Below are positions 8,872 through 19,353 of a stretch of DNA of 64,000 bases, one piece after another. The stretch covers positions 372,001 through 436,000 of the forward strand of contig NC_012991.1 of NCBI RefSeq assembly GCF_000026365.1, given 5' to 3'. This DNA comes from Zygosaccharomyces rouxii (lineage: Eukaryota; Ascomycota; Saccharomycetes; Saccharomycetales; Saccharomycetaceae). A program made the position numbers and the translations under genes. Numbering within the stretch: the first letter of the stretch is position 1; every line of letters starts with the position of its first letter. Below the pieces are notes generated by a model that had not been told where the DNA came from, searched no databases, and saw only the letters and a list, made by a program, of their open reading frames with translations.

Positions 8872-10777
8872 ACTCTGTCAACCTTTAGGACAAGCTCGCT
8901 GGTTTGCCTCTCATATTGTATCTCATCAACTATGGTTCTATGCATCTGACGTCCCTAAGAGGAAGCCTTATACCCCAGATTATAAACCAACAAGATCACC
9001 CCAAAAATTCTTAGCATTTAGTCAAGATGATTGCGAAAGGCTTGAAGCATTTTATCAGAGCTGGGCATCTAGTCAAACCAAGAAATCAAGAGTTCCTGTA
9101 AATGAAGATCTTTTATTCAATGTTGATTTAGCAAATATGGAGTTAAATGCTGCGTATTGGGATGCACCGACATATGAAGTACGACGTGGGATTTGGTTTG
9201 ATTCTCAAGATAGACCATTATCTGCAGAATTGACTGAAGAATTGGAAAAGTTTCGTAGTCAGTTGGATTTCGATTCCCCTGAAGAACTACAAAATGACGT
9301 TTGTAAATTTACTAGAACTTATGAAGAAGGCAATTTAGTGGTATTTGTCGATAAAAAGACAGCTTACATCTTACAAGACATGGATGGTGGCGATCTGCAA
9401 TTGAATCTCATTAGGGCCAACATTAGTTCACCACTACTATTGAAGGGGACGAAAATTTTTAGATCAGATTTCCAAGATTTACATCATGGTTCGAAGAATA
9501 AGGTGGATCATAGACGTAATCAATTGGGTAAAATTTCAGAACTGATTACTTGGGAAGTGCTAGATTTGTTTGGAATCAATGCTCCCAAGACCAAGGAATT
9601 GGAAAGCCAAAGAGAGAACGACATTTTGGAAAGAGAAATTGAAAGCGATTATGATAATCAAGGTCCTTCTAACTCACGCGATATTAACCATTTGGTTCTC
9701 TGTGTACATGGCATTGGCCAAACTTTGGGTAAAAAATATGAATATGTGAATTTTGCTCACACTATTAATCAATTGCGTACCCACATGAAGAAAATCTACG
9801 ACGAGTCTCCGTCTTTGCAAGAATTAAACCATCAAAATGGATTCAAGGATTGGAAAAACAACTGCAACGTCCAGGTTCTACCGATTACATGGAGACATGA
9901 AATTGGTTTCAAAACAGATGCCACTGCGAAGAATCCGGAAGATCCATCATTACCGACATTATCCAATATTACAGTTAATGGTGTATTAGGGTTAAGAAGA
10001 CTATTAGGCGATGTCGCATTAGATATTTTACTTTACAGTGAGCCTCACTACAAGGAAAAAATCAAGACTCAAGTGACAAGACAGATAAATGAAACGTATC
10101 ATCGATTTAAGGAACGTACACCTGGATTTGGAGGCAAAGTTCATCTCATTGGCCATTCCTTAGGTAGTCTTATCTTATGGGATATTTTAAGCGAACAGCA
10201 CAAGTACAAATTGGATTTTGACGTCAATAATTTCTTTTGTGTTGGTTCACCGATTGGTGTCTTTAAACTAATCCAGAGATCCAAAATTGGTAGCTCAGAG
10301 CCTCAAGAGATGGAAAATTTGAGAAGAGAAAGGCCATCCTGTGATTGCCTTTACAATTTATTTCACGTCTGTGACCCTATCGCCTACCGATTAGAGCCAT
10401 TAGTAGACGCCAGGATGGCTCAATACGAACAACGTTACCTTCCCCATAGAACAGGTGAAAGTATAACATCTAAAATGTTGGAAATAGGCGGTAGTCTGTG
10501 GAAGGAAAAACATGAAAAATCTAAAAAGAATATGAACAAGAGGGAAACATTGGATCCTGAAATTGCCTCGAGACTTACAGATTTAAATTATACCGGTAGA
10601 CTCGATTACTCACTTCCGCCTGGATTTTTAGAAGTAGATTTCATCTCAGCTGCCAAGGCTCACATATCTTATTTTGAAGATATGGATATTGCGAACTTTT
10701 TACTCAAGGAAATTCTCTCGAATCATCAAAGAGCTGAAGAGATAGTTGTCGAGAAGCTACAAATAGAAACGGGATAA
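8852..10777 (+). CDS. DDL1: DDHD-domain phospholipase A1, mitochondrial
   Basis: Homologue of S. cerevisiae Ddl1, which hydrolyses phospholipids including cardiolipin and phosphatidylethanolamine. The 641-residue protein begins with a basic, hydrophobic presequence-like segment (MLHLGIRLCQPL) and continues with conserved blocks DVPKRKPYTPDY and YEVRRGIWFDS. The lipase core has LVLCVHGIGQTLGKKYEYV near residues 285-305 and the nucleophile elbow GHSLGS with the catalytic Ser at residue 436. The C-terminal DDHD region includes YNLFHVCDPIAYRLEPL and NYTGRLDYSLP. The start at 8852 aligns with the S. cerevisiae N-terminus, although an overlapping short upstream frame begins at 8827. The next gene, MAM3, belongs to a different S. 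cerevisiae neighbourhood. Confidence 0.94.
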   Translation: MLHLGIRLCQPLGQARWFASHIVSHQLWFYASDVPKRKPYTPDYKPTRSPQKFLAFSQDDCERLEAFYQSWASSQTKKSRVPVNEDLLFNVDLANMELNAAYWDAPTYEVRRGIWFDSQDRPLSAELTEELEKFRSQLDFDSPEELQNDVCKFTRTYEEGNLVVFVDKKTAYILQDMDGGDLQLNLIRANISSPLLLKGTKIFRSDFQDLHHGSKNKVDHRRNQLGKISELITWEVLDLFGINAPKTKELESQRENDILEREIESDYDNQGPSNSRDINHLVLCVHGIGQTLGKKYEYVNFAHTINQLRTHMKKIYDESPSLQELNHQNGFKDWKNNCNVQVLPITWRHEIGFKTDATAKNPEDPSLPTLSNITVNGVLGLRRLLGDVALDILLYSEPHYKEKIKTQVTRQINETYHRFKERTPGFGGKVHLIGHSLGSLILWDILSEQHKYKLDFDVNNFFCVGSPIGVFKLIQRSKIGSSEPQEMENLRRERPSCDCLYNLFHVCDPIAYRLEPLVDARMAQYEQRYLPHRTGESITSKMLEIGGSLWKEKHEKSKKNMNKRETLDPEIASRLTDLNYTGRLDYSLPPGFLEVDFISAAKAHISYFEDMDIANFLLKEILSNHQRAEEIVVEKLQIETG

Positions 10778-11088
10778 TGTCACCTTCGAAGGACACCCTG
10801 GGCAATTATGAACAATTTTACAAGAAACTAGACATGTCAAAGAATATGGAAAGAATTATTATGAACTCATAAAACGGACTTTTTTTTCCGATATAGAACG
10901 GCAGATTTATTATTACGGTGTTTTCGCGCCTAAAGTGTCTCTACAGAAAATCACTACGTACGCCGGAGATGAAAATCCACAAGTGAGAACCTGGGGGAAT
11001 AAGGAAAGAGACCTTAGAAGAACAAATTATTTTTTTCAAATCTGGTGGTGATCCCCGATCCTCCCTTGTAGAATATTGTCACTGTGAT
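10778..11088. other. DDL1-MAM3 spacer (synteny junction); no gene seen
   Basis: This 311-bp gap joins the YOR022C neighbourhood to the YOL060C neighbourhood. It has T8 and T6 runs and a short GC patch near 10925-10930. No tRNA, LTR or repeated end sequence was recognised. Confidence 0.5.
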
Positions 11089-13182
11089 ATGTCGAGATCT
11101 CGTCAATCGGTTTTACCAGTAGCCTTCCTGGCTTCTATTATCCCACGAATACACACTTTGCCTTTAGTCTACAGGGCAACTACCGGTGGTGGTAATGCTC
11201 ACCAACCACAGGAACCTAATTATGGGGATCGAACCACTTATATGATCATTTCCTCATTTTTAGTATTGTTGGGAGGTGTGTTTGCAGGTCTTACCTTGGG
11301 ACTTATGGGTCAAGACGAAGTTTATTTGAAAGTTATAAGTACTTCTGGTTCACCAAAGGAGCGAAAATTAGCCACTAAAGTTCTGTCATTAATCTCCCGT
11401 GGTAAGCATTGGTTATTAGTTACGCTGTTGCTTTCTAATGTGATTACGAATGAAACCCTGCCGATTGTGCTTGACCGTTGTCTAGGCGGTGGTTGGCAAG
11501 CAGTCGTATCTTCTACAGTTCTCATTGTTATATTTGGTGAAATTATACCTCAAAGTGTATGTGTGAAATATGGTTTAGAAATTGGTGCATTTTTCACTCC
11601 ATTTGTTCAAGTTCTCATGTATGTCATGTTGCCAGTTGCATACCCTGTAGCGGTTCTTTTGGATAATATCCTAGGTGAAGATCATGGTACTATGTATAAG
11701 AAGTCAGGCCTTAAGACTTTGGTTACATTACATCGTACTATGGGTGTGGAAAGATTGACTCACGACGAAGTTACCATCATATCCGCAGTGCTGGATTTGA
11801 AAGAAAAGGAAGTACAGGAAATCATGACCCCAATTGAAAATGTGTTCACCATGAGTGCGGATCGCATACTTGATGAAAGAACTGTTCAAGAAATATTTGA
11901 TTCTGGATTCTCACGTATACCGATCTGTTTACCCAATGAACCGACAAATTTCATTGGGATGCTTTTAGTCAGAGTTTTGATTTCTTATGACCCTGAAGAT
12001 GCACTTCCGGTTTCCCATTTCCCGCTAGCGACGTTACCAGAGACTGCCCCCACTACGTCATGTCTTAACATTTTAAATTATTTCCAAGAGGGTAAATCTC
12101 ACATGTGCGTTGTGAGCAGAGATCTGGGGTCATCTACTGGTGCCATTGGTGTTTTAACGTTAGAAGATGTTATTGAAGAATTAATTGGCGAAGAGATTGT
12201 TGATGAATCTGACGTGTTTGTAGATATCCACCAACGTACTATACGTGAACAACCAGGTCCATTGAGCAAACGCCACATTACATCCTATTTGCATCGTCTT
12301 TACACCAATTCTAGTAAAAGACCCTCCAGCGATTTTCAAGATGGTGAATCTCAAGCTCTGCTTAACCATGCAGGTTCCATTCCCAACTCACTACCTCATT
12401 CGCCAACTCACTCTTACACAGAAGGTACTCCGCATAATTTACACCACTCTTCCCCACCTCAAGGTAGTAATGAAGCGGGCCAGGGACCTTTGGTACTACC
12501 TTCTAACCCTGCTGCAAATCCATTGGATGTCAATAAACCTTTTGTTACTATCAAGAGGCCTAATCCAACTTTAACCGCTAGATCTCCGTCAACGTACGGT
12601 ACCTCTAGACGAGCAAAACCACTTGGCAAGGAAAACAGTGATTCAAATAGTCAACACGAAGCTCAACAGCTACCAGAAGAAGAAGAAACTGGTAACGATG
12701 CATCTGCTTCTGAATCAGACAATTCCAATGGAAATGATCCAATTGATCATCATGTGAAAGCATCCAACAAGGCAAGAGAGTTTACCCAGAAGACAGGCGC
12801 TCCAATTCAAGTCACAACAAGTTTGGGACCTAAGAAGGAAAAAGTCTATCCCCAATTTAGCAACATTAACGTTCATGAGAAACCTGATAACACTTTACTA
12901 TCATCCTCGTATCAATCCACTAAACACGGTATAGTGGAGTCAATAATTACAGTTAAAGGTGTTCCTAAAACAATTATTGAACCGGCAAAGAACTGGGATG
13001 AAGCTCCGAGAACCAGTGAGGAGTTAGAATCACTATCTAGAGAGGGACTCGAGGCAAGGACTACTAATAATAATGACGGAAACCACACCAACGGTAATAA
13101 AAGTTCTAAGAAATCACATTCCAAGAACAAACAGAGTAGTAAAGGAAAAAGTGGTAAGAAGAAATCTAACAGAAAACGTTGA
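11089..13182 (+). CDS. MAM3: Mam3, CNNM/CorC-type vacuolar membrane protein
   Basis: Member of the ancient CNNM (DUF21 plus CBS) family; in S. cerevisiae Mam3 is vacuolar and affects metal and mitochondrial homeostasis. The 697-residue protein starts with a hydrophobic signal-like segment (about residues 6-28). The DUF21 membrane domain (about 50-210) has signatures [29 protein letters not shown] and [14 protein letters not shown] pair follows (about 240-370; [31 protein letters not shown]). The C-terminal third is hydrophilic, Ser/Asn/Lys-rich and ends in a basic tail. Length is close to the S. cerevisiae protein (about 706). It is the first gene of the long colinear block and corresponds to YOL060C. 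Confidence 0.95.
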   Translation: MSRSRQSVLPVAFLASIIPRIHTLPLVYRATTGGGNAHQPQEPNYGDRTTYMIISSFLVLLGGVFAGLTLGLMGQDEVYLKVISTSGSPKERKLATKVLSLISRGKHWLLVTLLLSNVITNETLPIVLDRCLGGGWQAVVSSTVLIVIFGEIIPQSVCVKYGLEIGAFFTPFVQVLMYVMLPVAYPVAVLLDNILGEDHGTMYKKSGLKTLVTLHRTMGVERLTHDEVTIISAVLDLKEKEVQEIMTPIENVFTMSADRILDERTVQEIFDSGFSRIPICLPNEPTNFIGMLLVRVLISYDPEDALPVSHFPLATLPETAPTTSCLNILNYFQEGKSHMCVVSRDLGSSTGAIGVLTLEDVIEELIGEEIVDESDVFVDIHQRTIREQPGPLSKRHITSYLHRLYTNSSKRPSSDFQDGESQALLNHAGSIPNSLPHSPTHSYTEGTPHNLHHSSPPQGSNEAGQGPLVLPSNPAANPLDVNKPFVTIKRPNPTLTARSPSTYGTSRRAKPLGKENSDSNSQHEAQQLPEEEETGNDASASESDNSNGNDPIDHHVKASNKAREFTQKTGAPIQVTTSLGPKKEKVYPQFSNINVHEKPDNTLLSSSYQSTKHGIVESIITVKGVPKTIIEPAKNWDEAPRTSEELESLSREGLEARTTNNNDGNHTNGNKSSKKSHSKNKQSSKGKSGKKKSNRKR

Positions 13183-13610
13183 GAGTATTCTCATAAGGTA
13201 AAAAATTTCATTTTCATAAGTTAAACAACAGAACTAGATACTCTAATATTCCATTCTACATCTAGGCGCTTCGTACAAAATGGGCGTAAATCATCGATCT
13301 TGAACCCGATAAAAGTATGAGAAATTCAAAGGGGGAAGGGCTTCAGTTGCATAATTAGTCAGTTAATAACACACCTTTATAAGACCAGAAATAAGCTAAT
13401 GGAGAGTGTTTGAAAGCCTCAGGATATTCTCAATTGAAATTTCCTAAGCTGCTTTCATACTGCAAGAGTAACTACGTTTTTTTCGCTCAAAAACTCTGAT
13501 CCCCCCTATAAGGACTTTTTCTAATTTATTTTAAAAAGGTTCAATACTAGGAAAGAAAGAATTTGTAAGTGAGAAGGTCATTTTTTCCCCTCTATTTTGT
13601 CTTATCATTG
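13183..13610. promoter_or_regulatory. MAM3-RTK1 intergenic region
   Basis: This 428-bp gap includes the MAM3 3' end and RTK1 promoter. A TATA-like ACCTTTATAAG occurs near 13375-13385, with a GGGGGAAGGG patch at 13332-13341 and T runs near 13480. No other gene was seen. Confidence 0.4.
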
Positions 13611-15683
13611 ATGCCACAAGGTTCTGAGGTCGATAGAGTATCAACGCCAGAGGCAGGACACGATTTACAGTCATCTGCATCGAATTCATCCCTTTTCGCC
13701 CGTAGGAAATTGGGTAAAGGGTTCTATAAGCTGTTTGGTAATTCTAGCAGAGGTGCCGATGACTCTAGTATATCACCTCATAGGTCTGGTTCACCAGCTT
13801 CACCTTCGAGCAATCCGGCAACTCCCAGGAGTCCACTAGCAAATTCGAGCAGCGGTTATTTTGCACCTACACCACGGAAAACTACGAGTCTTTCTTCTAC
13901 AACTCGTGGCGGTGGTTGTAGTAGTACTGAAAATAATGAAAATAGTACTCCTAGAAGCAGTTCTCCACCAGTACAAGTGAGAAATGATGGTACTATAGCT
14001 ACTACATCGAATCCATTTAGTCGTCATTTACACAATCCTCGAAATTACACCGATCAGCTCTCCCCTTCGTCAGACGAATTTTCTCACATGCATCCAGTGG
14101 AGATTTTACAGAAGCAGATCGAGGATCACCAAGAACTTAGCCGAAGCAGAAATAATAGTTCGACTAGCATTGACAGGTTGGCTACAGCAAAAAGTTCAAA
14201 TTCTACTCATGATTTACATCCGAAGAAGTCTTTAAAATTAAAGAGATTTTTCAAGAAGATTCAAGGTGAACCAGCTCATCGAAAACCACTTCAAGTTACT
14301 CAGCAACAACAACAGCAGCAGGCTGTTGCTAGGGAAATCCACGGGATTTACGTTAGGACAGATCAAAGTGATTCTCGTAATAAAGCTATATTCCAGACAG
14401 AAAATGCGCATGAACTTATTGATAAATACGGTATGCCTGGCAAACAATTAGGTGAAGGTGCGTCAGGTTCAGTTTCAGTAGTGGAAAGGACAGATGGTAA
14501 AAAATTTGCTGTTAAAATGTTTAGAGTACGTGAAAGTGCATCTCAGCATTCACAGGCATCATACTCTAAAAAGGTTACCGCTGAATTTTGTGTCGGATCT
14601 ACTTTACATCAACAGAATATCATTGAAACTTTAGATATGTTGCAAGAGGGGAAAACCTTCCTTGTGGTAATGGAATTTGCGCCATTCGATTTCTTCACTT
14701 TGGTTATGAGCGATTTAATGAGTCGACATGAAGTAGAATGTTATTTCAGACAAATCTGTAATGGTGTGGCCTATTTACATACAATGGGGTTGGCACATCG
14801 CGATTTGAAATTGGATAACTGTGTGGTGAATGATAAAGGTATTTTGAAATTAATCGATTTCGGTAGTGCGGTTGTGTTTAAATATCCATTCGAACATGAT
14901 GTAGTACCCGCTCGTGGGATCGTGGGTTCAGATCCATACTTAGCACCTGAATTACTGCAAGAATCTACTTATGATCCAAGACCTGCAGATATATGGTCCA
15001 TCGCAATCATGTATTACTGCATGGTTTTAAGAAGATTCCCCTGGAAGGCTCCCCGTCAAAATTACAATTCGTTTAAGATGTTCTGTGAGCAACCTGAACA
15101 TGAAAAGGATCCAGCAAGGGGTCCATATAAAATATTAAAACTTCTACCACATGCATCTCGTAATTTAATTGGTTCAATGTTAGTATTGGATCCGAAGAAA
15201 CGTATTCTCATGGATGCCGTGTTGCAGGACAAGTGGCTACAAGATATCGAAGTATGTGAAGTAGATCCTCGTGGTACTTTAATTAAATCACCAGAAACTC
15301 ATGAACATCATTTGATCACGGAAGATGAATTGAATGATCTCAACAAAATAAGGGAAATGAAAGCTAGGGCTAAGAAAGAGGAGCAAGTGCGTCAAGGAGG
15401 TGGGGAGGTACATCATCACCACCACCACCATCATCACCACCATCATCAAGATCAAGACAAGAAAGGACATGATAATCACCATCATCACCATCACCATGAA
15501 AATGCTGAAGATCGTACATTGGGTAATTCCCAACCAAAGGACGACCTTACCACTCAAGAGCAACCCGAAAACCGTGCTGAACAGGGGACAAAGAAGGTAT
15601 TAGATGAAAAGCAGCCAGAGCTTACAGCGGGCCCGGGACAAGTGCCGCAGGTCGTCAAGACGTCAGCAGGGACTGTCGAATAA
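13611..15683 (+). CDS. RTK1: Npr1/Hal5-family serine/threonine kinase, Rtk1-like
   Basis: A 690-residue fungal kinase of the Npr1/Hal5 family; several members regulate plasma-membrane transporters. The N-terminal 265 residues are Ser/Asn-rich and disordered. The kinase domain runs from about residue 272 to 570: glycine loop GEGASGSV, catalytic Lys 302 (KFAVKMF), HRDLKLDN with Asp 398, DFGSA, and GSDPYLAPE. The text around the catalytic core and the tail EVCEVDPRG and [10 protein letters not shown] resemble Hrk1/Rtk1 rather than Sat4. Synteny decides between them: YDL025C (RTK1) falls in the sister block of YOL060-061, and this gene lies exactly between MAM3 and PRS5. A GTG-initiated extension upstream is ignored; the first ATG is 13611. 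The C-terminus carries two His runs. Confidence 0.82.
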   Translation: MPQGSEVDRVSTPEAGHDLQSSASNSSLFARRKLGKGFYKLFGNSSRGADDSSISPHRSGSPASPSSNPATPRSPLANSSSGYFAPTPRKTTSLSSTTRGGGCSSTENNENSTPRSSSPPVQVRNDGTIATTSNPFSRHLHNPRNYTDQLSPSSDEFSHMHPVEILQKQIEDHQELSRSRNNSSTSIDRLATAKSSNSTHDLHPKKSLKLKRFFKKIQGEPAHRKPLQVTQQQQQQQAVAREIHGIYVRTDQSDSRNKAIFQTENAHELIDKYGMPGKQLGEGASGSVSVVERTDGKKFAVKMFRVRESASQHSQASYSKKVTAEFCVGSTLHQQNIIETLDMLQEGKTFLVVMEFAPFDFFTLVMSDLMSRHEVECYFRQICNGVAYLHTMGLAHRDLKLDNCVVNDKGILKLIDFGSAVVFKYPFEHDVVPARGIVGSDPYLAPELLQESTYDPRPADIWSIAIMYYCMVLRRFPWKAPRQNYNSFKMFCEQPEHEKDPARGPYKILKLLPHASRNLIGSMLVLDPKKRILMDAVLQDKWLQDIEVCEVDPRGTLIKSPETHEHHLITEDELNDLNKIREMKARAKKEEQVRQGGGEVHHHHHHHHHHHHQDQDKKGHDNHHHHHHHENAEDRTLGNSQPKDDLTTQEQPENRAEQGTKKVLDEKQPELTAGPGQVPQVVKTSAGTVE
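15410..15498. repeat. CAY (His) repeat tracts in RTK1
   Basis: Two runs of CAT/CAC codons, about 13 and 7 long, separated by a short Gln/Asp/Lys segment, encode polyhistidine near the C-terminus of the kinase. Mixed CAT and CAC codons make the tract less prone to slippage than a pure repeat. Confidence 0.85.
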
Positions 15684-16011
15684 AACTGAAAATCAAGAAG
15701 ATCCAACAAAAGAAGGTCAACCAATGTTTATGATTTTAGATTTAGTGTAATGACGAATGAAAGTTAAGAACAAAAAAAAAAAAAAAGGAAAAACGAAGAG
15801 AAAGAAAAGAGATTGTAGTTAGACATATTCTATTAAATTCTTCTAGGAATCTTAACCAATAGCATTCATGTAAATTTTACCACTTTTTTTTCTATTTTCT
15901 ATTTTTTCTGTTATTATTCATTTGAATCGTGTTTACCACATATGATAAGTGTTGAGTTAAACGGTGCTTATTTCTCAAAAAGCATATTAAATAAAATGTC
16001 CAAAAAGTCCA
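15684..16011. other. Convergent 3' region between RTK1 and PRS5
   Basis: AT-rich terminator region for both genes, with an A run near 15772-15786 and T-rich stretches near 15881-15908. No open frame of interest. Confidence 0.5.
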
Positions 16012-17412
16012 TTACCATCCATGCTCAAAAAGCATAGAGATGGATTCACCATTATGGACTCTTCTGATTGCTTCCGCAAAAATTCTTGATACGTCCATAA
16101 CGTCAACTTTATCTTTACCCAAATATGCAACAGTTTCATGCTGGGGAACTGTATTAGAGACAATTAATTTATCAATAGCACTTTGACGGATTCTTGAAAG
16201 GGCATCACCTGAAAAAATACCATGTGTTATTAATGCATAAACTTTTGATGCACCTTGATCCTTTAGAAGTTTTGCTGCACGAGTAATGGTGTAAGAGGTA
16301 TCGACCAAATCATCAACAATAATGCAAACTTTGTTTCTAACGTCACCAACTAGCATAGTTGTTTGCACATATTTGGAAGCTGAATTAGATGGATGCATGT
16401 CCGCAGAATGCAGATGGGATACTAGTGGCTTGGGATTTGTGGAAAAAGTGCCTCCTGAAGATAGAGTAGCACCTGGTGGGCCTTTTAGTAATTGTGACCT
16501 TCTTTCCTTATGAATTAGGGCAAATGATAATTTTAATGCATCTGCAATAGAGGTAGCTCTTTTGGCACCACCTGCATCGGGGGAAACAATCACAGCTTCT
16601 TTGTAATTGGGGATACCAAATTGGATATGCTTTTGAGCCAGTGGTTTACAGTATAAGTTATCCACCGATATATCGAAGAATCCTTGGAACTGAGGATCGT
16701 GTAAATCCATGGTGATTACATGGTCAGCACCAGCGGTAGTCAAAAGATTAGCAATCAGAGTACCCGCTTGAGCCACCCATAGTTTATAACCTGCATTTTG
16801 AGCGTTAAACAATTCGCCTGCGTCTGCCTTTGTAGAACCTGCGTCCTTACCATCTGCGATTACTGGAATACGTGAAAATGAGACGGATTTCTTAATACCA
16901 TCAGAATTCGAGGTAGAGTTAGAAGAAGACGATGACGGTTTGGAATCCTCAGATCTTCCACCATCAGATCGTATCGAACTTTCAGGACCTTCGAATGGAC
17001 TCTCAGCACCTGGTTTCCTAGTAGTCAGCCCGGTAGACAAAGACTTATTAAATTCATCAGAACGTTCTTCACTAGTTCTTGAAATTAATGGCGCACCCTT
17101 GTTAGTGTAGGGTATATCAGGTTGTCTTGAATAACAGAAATAGGGCATCACTGCAGTGACACGAGATGCACTAGCGGTCTTGCAAGCACTGATTAAAATC
17201 AACAGTTCCATAAAAGTGTCATTTACATGGCCACATCCACTCTGAATCACATAAACATCTTTTTCACGTACAGATTCACGAACACTAACACTAGTCTCAC
17301 CATTAGAAAATTTACCCATTTGTACTTTAGAGCTGTGGATCGCTAGGTTATCACAAATCATCTTGACCAATTCTGGGTGGGAATCCCCACCGAATATAAC
17401 TATTTCACCCAT
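16012..17412 (-). CDS. PRS5: Ribose-phosphate pyrophosphokinase subunit Prs5
   Basis: Makes PRPP from ribose 5-phosphate and ATP for nucleotide, His and Trp synthesis, as a subunit of heteromeric yeast PRPP synthetase. At 466 residues it has the typical PRS halves ([59 protein letters not shown]) plus two insertions. The first is Ser-rich, at about residues 115-200; the second is at about 300-340. Long non-homologous insertions of this kind are characteristic of yeast Prs1 and Prs5. The PRPP-binding loop reads [10 protein letters not shown], diverged from the bacterial form. The ATG at 17412 aligns with the S. cerevisiae start; a TTG-led extension to 17478 is ignored. It corresponds to YOL061W. 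Confidence 0.95.
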   Translation of the reverse strand: MGEIVIFGGDSHPELVKMICDNLAIHSSKVQMGKFSNGETSVSVRESVREKDVYVIQSGCGHVNDTFMELLILISACKTASASRVTAVMPYFCYSRQPDIPYTNKGAPLISRTSEERSDEFNKSLSTGLTTRKPGAESPFEGPESSIRSDGGRSEDSKPSSSSSNSTSNSDGIKKSVSFSRIPVIADGKDAGSTKADAGELFNAQNAGYKLWVAQAGTLIANLLTTAGADHVITMDLHDPQFQGFFDISVDNLYCKPLAQKHIQFGIPNYKEAVIVSPDAGGAKRATSIADALKLSFALIHKERRSQLLKGPPGATLSSGGTFSTNPKPLVSHLHSADMHPSNSASKYVQTTMLVGDVRNKVCIIVDDLVDTSYTITRAAKLLKDQGASKVYALITHGIFSGDALSRIRQSAIDKLIVSNTVPQHETVAYLGKDKVDVMDVSRIFAEAIRRVHNGESISMLFEHGW

Positions 17413-17668
17413 CCTTTGGGACCTTTTTGACCTTATTTCTTGTAGGTGATGAGCTTTAAGTGCATGTTCTATGTTCAAAATTTTTCAGCATCCTAAATAT
17501 CAATTCCTAAGGGTCTCGAAAACGGTTTACAGCGAAGAACAACAAGGTTAAAGCTGGAATATTTAACTCAAGGCTAGTTTCCAAGGCATCAGAAGGTATT
17601 TAACCGTTAACGAGCGGTCCAAGATTTGATATAAGCGGAAGACCCGAGTTCAATTGAGCTTCTGAACG

Positions 17669-19099
17669 ATGATTAATGCGATCTTCATATATTCTACTCG
17701 TGGAGAACTAATAGTGTCTAAACTGTTCAATAATTCCTTGAAGAGGTCTATAAGTGATATCTTTAGAATCCAGGTGATTAACAATCTAGATGTAAGGTCT
17801 CCGATCTTGACCCTAGGCTCTACAACATTCCATCACATTAGATCAAACGGTAGCGACAGTCTTTGGATAGTGACAGTAAGCAGAACTAATGCTAATAGTG
17901 GAGCCATTTGGGAATTTCTTTACAAATTTAATGCAATTTTAGATGCCTATGATCTAACCAAGGAGGAGAAGTTGAAAGAAGACTTTATGATATGTTATGA
18001 AATTTTGGACGTTGTAATAGGAGCCGGTGGTATACCGATGGATACGGAATTAGGATCTATTGCCTCTAAAATCTCAGTTAAACCACCTAAGAGTGGGGGT
18101 ACTTCAAGCGAACCAAAATCATCGACTGTAGCTAATTTCCCAGGTTCCAATTTGAGTACTTCAAATTTGTCTATGCCCAAATTTTTGACACGAAATAATA
18201 GATCAATGTCCCAAGATTTGGGTACCAATTATCCATCCAATTTTCCCTGGAGACCTAACGGTATCAAATACAAAAAGAATGAAGTGTTTCTCTACGTCAA
18301 TGAAAAGATCAATATCTTGGTTTCCAGAGACGGATCTATCTTAAAGGCGTATGTGGATGGTACAATTGACATGACTACACACTTGAGTGGGACCCCCATC
18401 TGTCAATTCGGACTTAATGATTCACCAAGTGTAGAATTTGGCGATTCACTTTGGTTAGATACACAAGAATTTCACAATAAGAAAGCTGTACCCAAAGCGG
18501 CCGCTGGTAGTGTTATGCTGGAAGATTGCAAGTTTCATCAATGCGTTTCACTCGATAAATTCAATAAGGAAAGAATCATTAAGTTTGTCCCCCCAGATGG
18601 AAACATGGAGCTTATGAAATACTGCGTTCGTGATAATTTGAATTTACCATTTAAGATCACACCCGTTGTTACCCCATGTGGATCGACCGTGGAATACAGG
18701 ATCACACTGAAATCTTTGTTCCCCAACAAATTATCAGCTAAGGATGTTGCACTTCATATACCAGTACCACCAGGTACTGTAGATTGTAAGATTAATATAT
18801 CCAATGGTAAATGCAAATTCGAATCGGAAGAGAATGCTATGGTCTGGAGGTTTAACAAGTACCATGGACTCACAGAAAATACGCTCAGCGCAGTTACAGT
18901 GCCTACAAGTGATACTACTCAATTGACACTGCAACAGTGGCCAAGGCCACCAATGTCCTTAGGTTTTGAAATCATGATGTTCAGTAATTCAGGATTAGTT
19001 GTGCGTTATTTCAGGGTATCGGATAAGGACGAGAAGTACCGTGTGGTTAAATGGATTAAATACATCTCGAAGTCAGGATCATATGAAGTGAGATACTGA
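17669..19099 (+). CDS. APM4: AP-2 complex medium (mu) subunit Apm4
   Basis: Cargo-binding mu subunit of the plasma-membrane AP-2 adaptor. The 476-residue protein has an N-terminal longin-like domain (about residues 1-140; AIFIYSTRGELIVSKLF, WEFLYKFNAILDAY) and a linker. The C-terminal mu homology domain (about 205-476) starts at PWRPNGIKYKKNEVFLYVNE and includes LNDSPSVEFGD and VPVPP-like IPVPPGTVDCKI. S. cerevisiae Apm4 is about 491 residues. Divergent from PRS5 with a 256-bp shared promoter, in the same arrangement as YOL061W/YOL062C. Confidence 0.95.
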   Translation: MINAIFIYSTRGELIVSKLFNNSLKRSISDIFRIQVINNLDVRSPILTLGSTTFHHIRSNGSDSLWIVTVSRTNANSGAIWEFLYKFNAILDAYDLTKEEKLKEDFMICYEILDVVIGAGGIPMDTELGSIASKISVKPPKSGGTSSEPKSSTVANFPGSNLSTSNLSMPKFLTRNNRSMSQDLGTNYPSNFPWRPNGIKYKKNEVFLYVNEKINILVSRDGSILKAYVDGTIDMTTHLSGTPICQFGLNDSPSVEFGDSLWLDTQEFHNKKAVPKAAAGSVMLEDCKFHQCVSLDKFNKERIIKFVPPDGNMELMKYCVRDNLNLPFKITPVVTPCGSTVEYRITLKSLFPNKLSAKDVALHIPVPPGTVDCKINISNGKCKFESEENAMVWRFNKYHGLTENTLSAVTVPTSDTTQLTLQQWPRPPMSLGFEIMMFSNSGLVVRYFRVSDKDEKYRVVKWIKYISKSGSYEVRY

Positions 19100-19353
19100 A
19101 CTGATTGGAATCGATTACAGCCTATCACGTGTCGAGGGCTTTCATTAGGTTTACGGTATATATGGGCGATGACGGAACTTTGCACTTAGATATAAACTCT
19201 CTTATACATGAACTTCACATATCGCCAGGTTTTAAAGTCGAGATGCATTCAATGATGTTGAGACCAGGCATTGGATTAGGGTTCATTCCTCGTGAGAACC
19301 CGTTCCTTCTAGCCAAAGGTCTCACTTCACTGCGACCTGCAGTCCCCGTAGTC

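Noticed and set aside
13569..13610. Hydrophobic 14-codon extension of the RTK1 kinase
   Set aside because: Begins with GTG; no kinase of this family has a signal sequence.
15288..15603. Open frames on both strands over the His-codon repeats in RTK1
   Set aside because: Shadow frames produced by the CAY repeat.
17413..17478. 22-codon in-frame basic extension of PRS5
   Set aside because: Begins with TTG; the ATG at 17412 aligns exactly with the S. cerevisiae Prs5 start.
17589..17665. tRNA-like element just before APM4: TCAGAAG and CTTCTGA pair over 7 bp at 77-nt separation, with an ACCG/CGGT stem and a GAGCGGTC A-box-like string
   Set aside because: The spacing from acceptor stem to D stem is wrong (7 nt rather than 2), no T-arm stem pairs, and the B box is poor. 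It also abuts the APM4 start codon. Most likely coincidence or leader sequence.
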